A stretch of 64,000 bases of DNA. Origin: Hydrogenophaga sp. Lineage in GTDB: Bacteria > Pseudomonadota > Gammaproteobacteria > Burkholderiales > Burkholderiaceae_C. The position numbers and the translations under genes are program-made. The stretch covers positions 117,604 through 181,603 of the forward strand of contig JACVCO010000008.1 of NCBI GenBank assembly GCA_016741995.1. Reading direction: 5' to 3'. The notes under the pieces are model-generated. The model searched no databases. It was not told where the DNA came from and worked only from the letters and a program-made list of their open reading frames with translations. Each line of letters opens with the position of its first letter. Position 1 is the first letter of the stretch. Shown one piece after another: positions 63,143-64,000 of this stretch.

Positions 63143-64000
63143 ATGGACGCGCCGGCCCGGGTGCGACGCGTGGCGCGGGCCCTGTGGGGCGAGGCGTTGC
63201 AGGTGCATTGGCAGGACGCCGCGCCGGGCGCCTTGCCCGCCGAGGCCCCGCGCGCCGTGCTGGTGCGAGACGATCCCGCGCTGCACCTGCCCCGCACCCT
63301 GGACGACCCGGACCAGGCCGTGGCCCTGGCGGCGCACGCCGCCGCGCACCTGCGCTTCGGCGGCGCGGCGCAGGCGCGCACCGGCCTCAAGCCCGTGCAG
63401 CAGGCGCTGCTGGGCACGCTGGAAGACGCGCGCGTGGAATGGCTGGCGCTGCAGGAACTGCCCGGCCTGCGCGCGTTGTGGTGGCCCTTCCACGCCGACG
63501 CCGCGGCGCTGGGCAACGGCTTCGACGCCTTGCTCGCGCGCCTGTCGGCCAGCCTGCTGAACCCCGCGCACCAGGACCCGCACGCCTGGGTCGCCAGGGT
63601 GCGGGGCATCTTCTTCGCGGCCGATGGCGGCCTGGCCTTGCGCACACCGGCCCAGGTGCGCGAAGCCGCCTCGCGGCTCGGCCACGACATCGGCCAGATG
63701 CGCCTGCCGTTCAACGCGCGAACCCACCGCGTGCACGCGCGCTACCGCGACGACAACAGCCACCTCTGGCTGCCCGACGCCACGCTGCCACCCTCGGGCC
63801 TGAGCCTGCGGGCCGATGCCGCGCCGCCCACCGACGACGCGCCCGCGGCCCGGCCCGACACCGCAGCCACACCGCCCGACGCGCGCCACCCCGAGTGGGA
63901 CCACCGCATCGCGCGCTACCGGCCCGACTGGTGCAGCGTTTACAGCGCGCCGTTGCCGCCAGGGCCATCCGATGCCGCCGACGCCCTCTCCGCCACGCGC
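63143..64000 (+). CDS. NorD/CbbO-like VWA protein (3' truncated by window end)
   Basis: Open frame of 286 codons from ATG 63143 to the right edge with no stop, three bases after the ATPase gene. It begins MDAPARVRRVARALWGEAL and contains LGTLEDARVEWLALQELPGLRALWW and HPEWDHRIARYRPDWCSVY, which match NorD/CbbO partner proteins; the C-terminal von Willebrand factor A domain must lie outside. The pair could activate the amidase or another enzyme. Coordinates of the end are unknown. Confidence 0.8.
   Translation, partial: MDAPARVRRVARALWGEALQVHWQDAAPGALPAEAPRAVLVRDDPALHLPRTLDDPDQAVALAAHAAAHLRFGGAAQARTGLKPVQQALLGTLEDARVEWLALQELPGLRALWWPFHADAAALGNGFDALLARLSASLLNPAHQDPHAWVARVRGIFFAADGGLALRTPAQVREAASRLGHDIGQMRLPFNARTHRVHARYRDDNSHLWLPDATLPPSGLSLRADAAPPTDDAPAARPDTAATPPDARHPEWDHRIARYRPDWCSVYSAPLPPGPSDAADALSATR

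Overview
The window looks like a contiguous piece of a high-GC betaproteobacterial chromosome, most likely Burkholderiales/Comamonadaceae (a Hydrogenophaga- or Acidovorax-like organism). This is inferred from codon use, from the lysE-parA-hydrolase-parB order, and from the mix of GTP-dependent PEPCK, split MetH, TerC and urt-fmd genes. I see no rRNA, tRNA, CRISPR array, insertion sequence or prophage. The parAB locus with an embedded parS-like site suggests a position near the chromosomal origin.

Layout. 0-3 kb: end of a LysE-type exporter gene, then parA, a small serine hydrolase and parB, with a near-perfect parS on the hydrolase start codon. 3-15 kb: mostly single genes and divergent regulator/target pairs: cupin/AraC, FAD-linked 2-hydroxyacid dehydrogenase, cobalamin adenosyltransferase, two thioesterases (one at 27.7 kb), UraA permease, TetR, acetoacetyl-CoA synthetase, NmrA-like reductase/LysR, EamA exporter. 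15-19.2 kb: a divergent catabolic cluster: MarR regulator plus flavin reductase leftward; NicX-type ring-cleaving dioxygenase, NicD-like hydrolase and an acyl-CoA-dehydrogenase-like flavoprotein rightward. 19-25 kb: DadA and several regulators. 25-38 kb: housekeeping and mixed genes: pckG, a 46-residue membrane protein, a GT4 glycosyltransferase/PIG-L deacetylase pair, threonine ammonia-lyase, a tandem AAA+ ATPase, recQ, rhodanese and the N-terminal module of MetH.

38-41 kb: a TerC-family transporter gene behind a yybP-ykoY-type Mn2+ riboswitch whose alternative helices can be traced by eye, and a secreted beta-propeller protein. 41.5-47.6 kb: a PAS histidine kinase/NarL-type regulator pair, then a nitrate/cyanate-type ABC transporter, cyanase and an NTF2-like protein. 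The kinase gene and the transporter operon each have a sigma-54-like promoter and a perfect inverted repeat.

49.6-64 kb: an amide/urea nitrogen-scavenging block. A 1141-residue protein fuses an NCS1-type permease, a cysteine-rich cytoplasmic segment, a histidine kinase and a receiver. It overlaps a LuxR-type response regulator gene and is divergent from urtABCDE-fmdA-fmdB. Aliphatic amidase (amiE) follows, with a MoxR-type ATPase and a NorD-like protein that runs off the window. Together with cyanase, this 22-kb stretch can be read as a regional store of systems releasing ammonia from cyanate, formamide, acetamide and perhaps urea. The transporter-sensor fusion is the most novel-looking component.
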